This document shows, in pieces, positions 61,569 through 64,000 of a stretch of 64,000 bases of DNA. The notes under the pieces are model-generated. The model did not search any database. It saw only the letters and a list, made by a program, of their open reading frames with translations, and was not told the origin of the DNA. The translations under genes and the position numbers were made by a program. Source of the stretch: Ceratodon purpureus (Eukaryota; Streptophyta; Bryopsida; Pseudoditrichales; Ditrichaceae); contig CM026427.1 in the NCBI GenBank assembly GCA_014871385.1, forward strand, positions 3,282,068 through 3,346,067. Reading direction: 5' to 3'. The stretch's first letter is position 1, and every line of letters starts with the position of its first letter.

Positions 61569-62702
61569 CCCCTCAAGGCCCTAGGTGTTTTTAGAGCCAA
61601 AATTGCCAAAAACATACCCTTATTGATAAAAACCTACTATTTTCTAAATTTAATTATGAAATTGGATATTAAATCGTAGGATCTTCTAATTACCTTGTTC
61701 AAAAAGGTGTATACCAATTTTGAGGACAATCTACAATACAAATTGCAAGATTATTATGTTTGAAGTTTATTATATTTGAAGTCATTGCAATAGTACTTTT
61801 GAAGGTGTCCCTAGAGTATACCTAAGTTTTGATGCCCAAAAACCATACTTTGAAAACACATTTGATCCATATAGGATCATCAATTCATTTAGGTATGAAA
61901 GTTAGGTACAGGCTCACAAAGTTTGAACCTCATACGGGCTTGGATAGGAGAAAAAATCCATAATTTTGTGAAAAGGGGTGTGCTTAAATTACCTTGCATT
62001 CTCCAAAATTAAAACTATTTAAAGAGTAATCTTAAAATGTCCAATTGGAAATCCAAATGAGAGATATCTTAAAGTCAATGATGGAAAGAACTTCAAAAAA
62101 TTTCAATGCGATTGGAGTAAATCCCAAATTTCTAATTTTTTTTGAAGTGCAAATTTTATATTTCTCTTTTATTTCAAAAGGAAGTTTTGGTAAAAGGGGG
62201 TCCTGTGGATGGATCCCCTGCCATGTCATAGATATAAGATGAAATTTACAAATTTTGGATGAAAAATAAAGTTTGGATGAAATATTTATGTGGATGAAAA
62301 ATGGATTTTAGATGAAAACTAAGCTTTGGTTGATAATTGTCATTTGGATGAAAAATCAACAATCGCTTTGGATAGAAACTATTAATTAGATGAAAAAATT
62401 ATATTGGATGAAAATTGTCATGAATGTGTATGGATGAAAAAATATTGGGCCCATCATTTGGCAAATTATGGGCCCAAATTATGGGTCCAATATTATTGGC
62501 TGCCCAAATTTAGAGTAGATTCTTCTAAAATCCATAACTTTTGCATCGTAAATCCATATGCTTTAAAATTTGCGCCATTAGAAAGCTACCGTTGAAAGCA
62601 ACATAGAATAAAAATTACAAAAAGTAATAAAAATTTGAAACCTTAGAATAGCCTGCCCAAGAAGTCCTGCGACCAGAATATGGTCTCAAGGGCCTTTAGG
62701 GG
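61569..62702. mobile_element. Probable third TTAA-type element with related ends (about 1134 bp)
   Basis: The left end is TTAA followed by CCCCTCAAGGCCCTAGG. The right end read inward is CCCCTAAAGGCCCTTGAG, with 13 of the first 14 bases matching. The right flank is ATAA rather than TTAA, presumably one mutation. The interior differs from the 928-bp family. It includes a run of degenerate TGGATGAAAA units at 62240-62440 and the repeated phrase GGGCCCAAATTATGGG-like near 62,450-62,490. There is no transposase. Confidence 0.6.
62240..62445 (+). repeat. Degenerate tandem TGGATGAAAA units
   Basis: About ten units of TGGATGAAA(A/T) occur at irregular 15-25 bp spacing inside the third TTAA-type element. 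The reverse-complement form is found at 42058-42150, just left of copy 1. Confidence 0.7.
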
Positions 62703-64000
62703 ATAACTAACTAGGGGTTCCAAAAACAACCATATTGATACTCAATCCACTAATTTCTTCAAGACCATTCTCAAAGCTACTATTTTTGTGTACAACATTT
62801 CCTTCCAATCTCGATACCAAAGTACCCGCAAATGGTGCCTTGACTTGGCGTTCAAGGGTTATCTACCCTAATTAATCTTATGTTTATGTCATCAATTCAA
62901 CATTAGTACAACCATAAATTTTACATTTTACCTAATTAATTAGTAGTACATTACAGTAAACATTAATACAAAAGTTGAAACATGCTCCAAAATGGCACAT
63001 GTTAAATCTCACTTCATGCTCGAAAACTTTAGGGGAGGTGGAATGTTTACAACCCTCACTTTTATCAACCATAACTGCACACCTAGGTAAGCCAACACTA
63101 AAAAAAATCAAGATGAACTTGGAGCCATGGCACATAGCGCAGTAGGTATTGCAAAAGAAGCAATACTTTGATTTGGGACGTGGACCAAGGGCTGAGCTTG
63201 AGAGATGCCCTGTTCACACCCACCTCAATGGCAGGGCCCAACGAATGAAAAATGGGGCAACAGTTAGCCACAACAAAATGTTTTCCTAATTACACAATAC
63301 AATTTACTTATATTTGTATATTGAGTGTACAGTGCAGCGGCAAAATGTTGGTATAAGCAGTCATTACCGTACAGCATAGAAAAAATACAGACAGATTTGT
63401 TTATTTTTCCCACAAATATAAATGGCGCCAAAACAAAGACTGTACTCACTGTTTGTGCCCCTACCAGATTAATATGCATTATTTTTTATTTTTTTTCTAT
63501 AAAGGTATAGCGAAAACCAGCACGCTCCATTGCTCCCGTTACATTCACCCCGAAAAAATAAAACAAAATAAAATTCAGCATGCCCTCAAAAATCAGCACG
63601 TCCATTGCACAGCTGGCAATGTGAATTTTTTTAAGATAAACATTTACTGTAAATAGCTTGATTACAATTAAGGAAAAACTCAAAAAACAAAGGTTCCGTC
63701 AGTTCCACACCCGAGACCTGCAAGTTATGGAGGTAAAGTTCAATACTGTTATTTGATCAACAAACATTTAACTTTAATACAAAATTAGGTTGACTTCTTT
63801 GTTTATTTGTTTCGTTTTAGTTTTAAAAAGAACATTCATTCTTGTTTTAAAGAAAGGCACTTCATTCTTCAACAAACATGAAGCCCACCCCTCCCACAAA
63901 ATCCTGACTCCCTGCGTGTCTTCACTGTGTTCCTTTCTGTAGAGTGTTGTACTGTCAACGTTGAACGCACATCATAATATCAATATGAAATTGGAATATG
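62703..64000. other. AT-rich intergenic end of the window
   Basis: I see no gene, RNA or named repeat here. The short ORFs on both strands lack recognisable motifs. Confidence 0.5.

Noticed and set aside
1..64000. CRISPR arrays, rRNA, tRNA genes and bacterial-type operons
   Set aside because: None seen. The window is eukaryotic nuclear DNA with introns throughout.

Overview
The window is nuclear DNA from a land plant. It shows GT-AG introns, short exons, a U-box/ARM ubiquitin ligase, a SOSEKI polarity protein, a plant-type PEX14 and a plant CACTA transposon. The AT-rich intergenic blocks, the CaMK-like kinase and the single-copy look of the genes fit a bryophyte, most likely a moss. That placement is inference, because no species-specific sequence was recognised.

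Layout. Positions 1-7771 hold the right-hand part of a CACTA (En/Spm) transposon. It carries an apparently intact four-exon TNP2 transposase, a second coiled-coil gene, a possible third antisense gene, and a recognisable 3' terminal repeat ending in TAGTG at 7771. Positions 9.2-40 kb form a gene-rich block. In order it holds a CaMK-type kinase (+), a broken RRM protein with an 81-bp coding tandem repeat (-), eIF3i (-), a divergently transcribed 129-residue conserved protein (+), a U-box/ARM E3 ligase (+), a plastid DUF3598-like protein (+), a PRELI/MSF1 lipid-transfer protein (+) and SOSEKI (-), which converges on PRELI. Positions 40-64 kb are AT-rich and filled with non-autonomous DNA transposons, inverted and direct duplications, and two long (AT)n tracts. 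The only clear gene there is PEX14 (-) at 56.9-58.7 kb, and its start codon and C-terminal exons could not be found.

The genes do not form a pathway. They are ordinary housekeeping and developmental genes: translation initiation, ubiquitin signalling, plastid function, mitochondrial lipid traffic, cell polarity and peroxisome import. Their exon structures were assembled by hand from splice sites, keeping the reading phase and family motifs intact across every junction. Coordinates are therefore base-exact proposals, but UTRs are not defined.

The most interesting unexplained structure is mobile. Two copies of exactly 928 bp, with imperfect 15-bp inverted ends and TTAA on both sides, lie 18 kb apart, and a third element of about 1.13 kb has related ends. 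There is also a 128-bp TA-flanked MITE and a mosaic of inverted and direct duplications at 48.5-53.7 kb. I found no convincing wholly new biological system. The TTAA family and the cargo genes of the CACTA element come closest.
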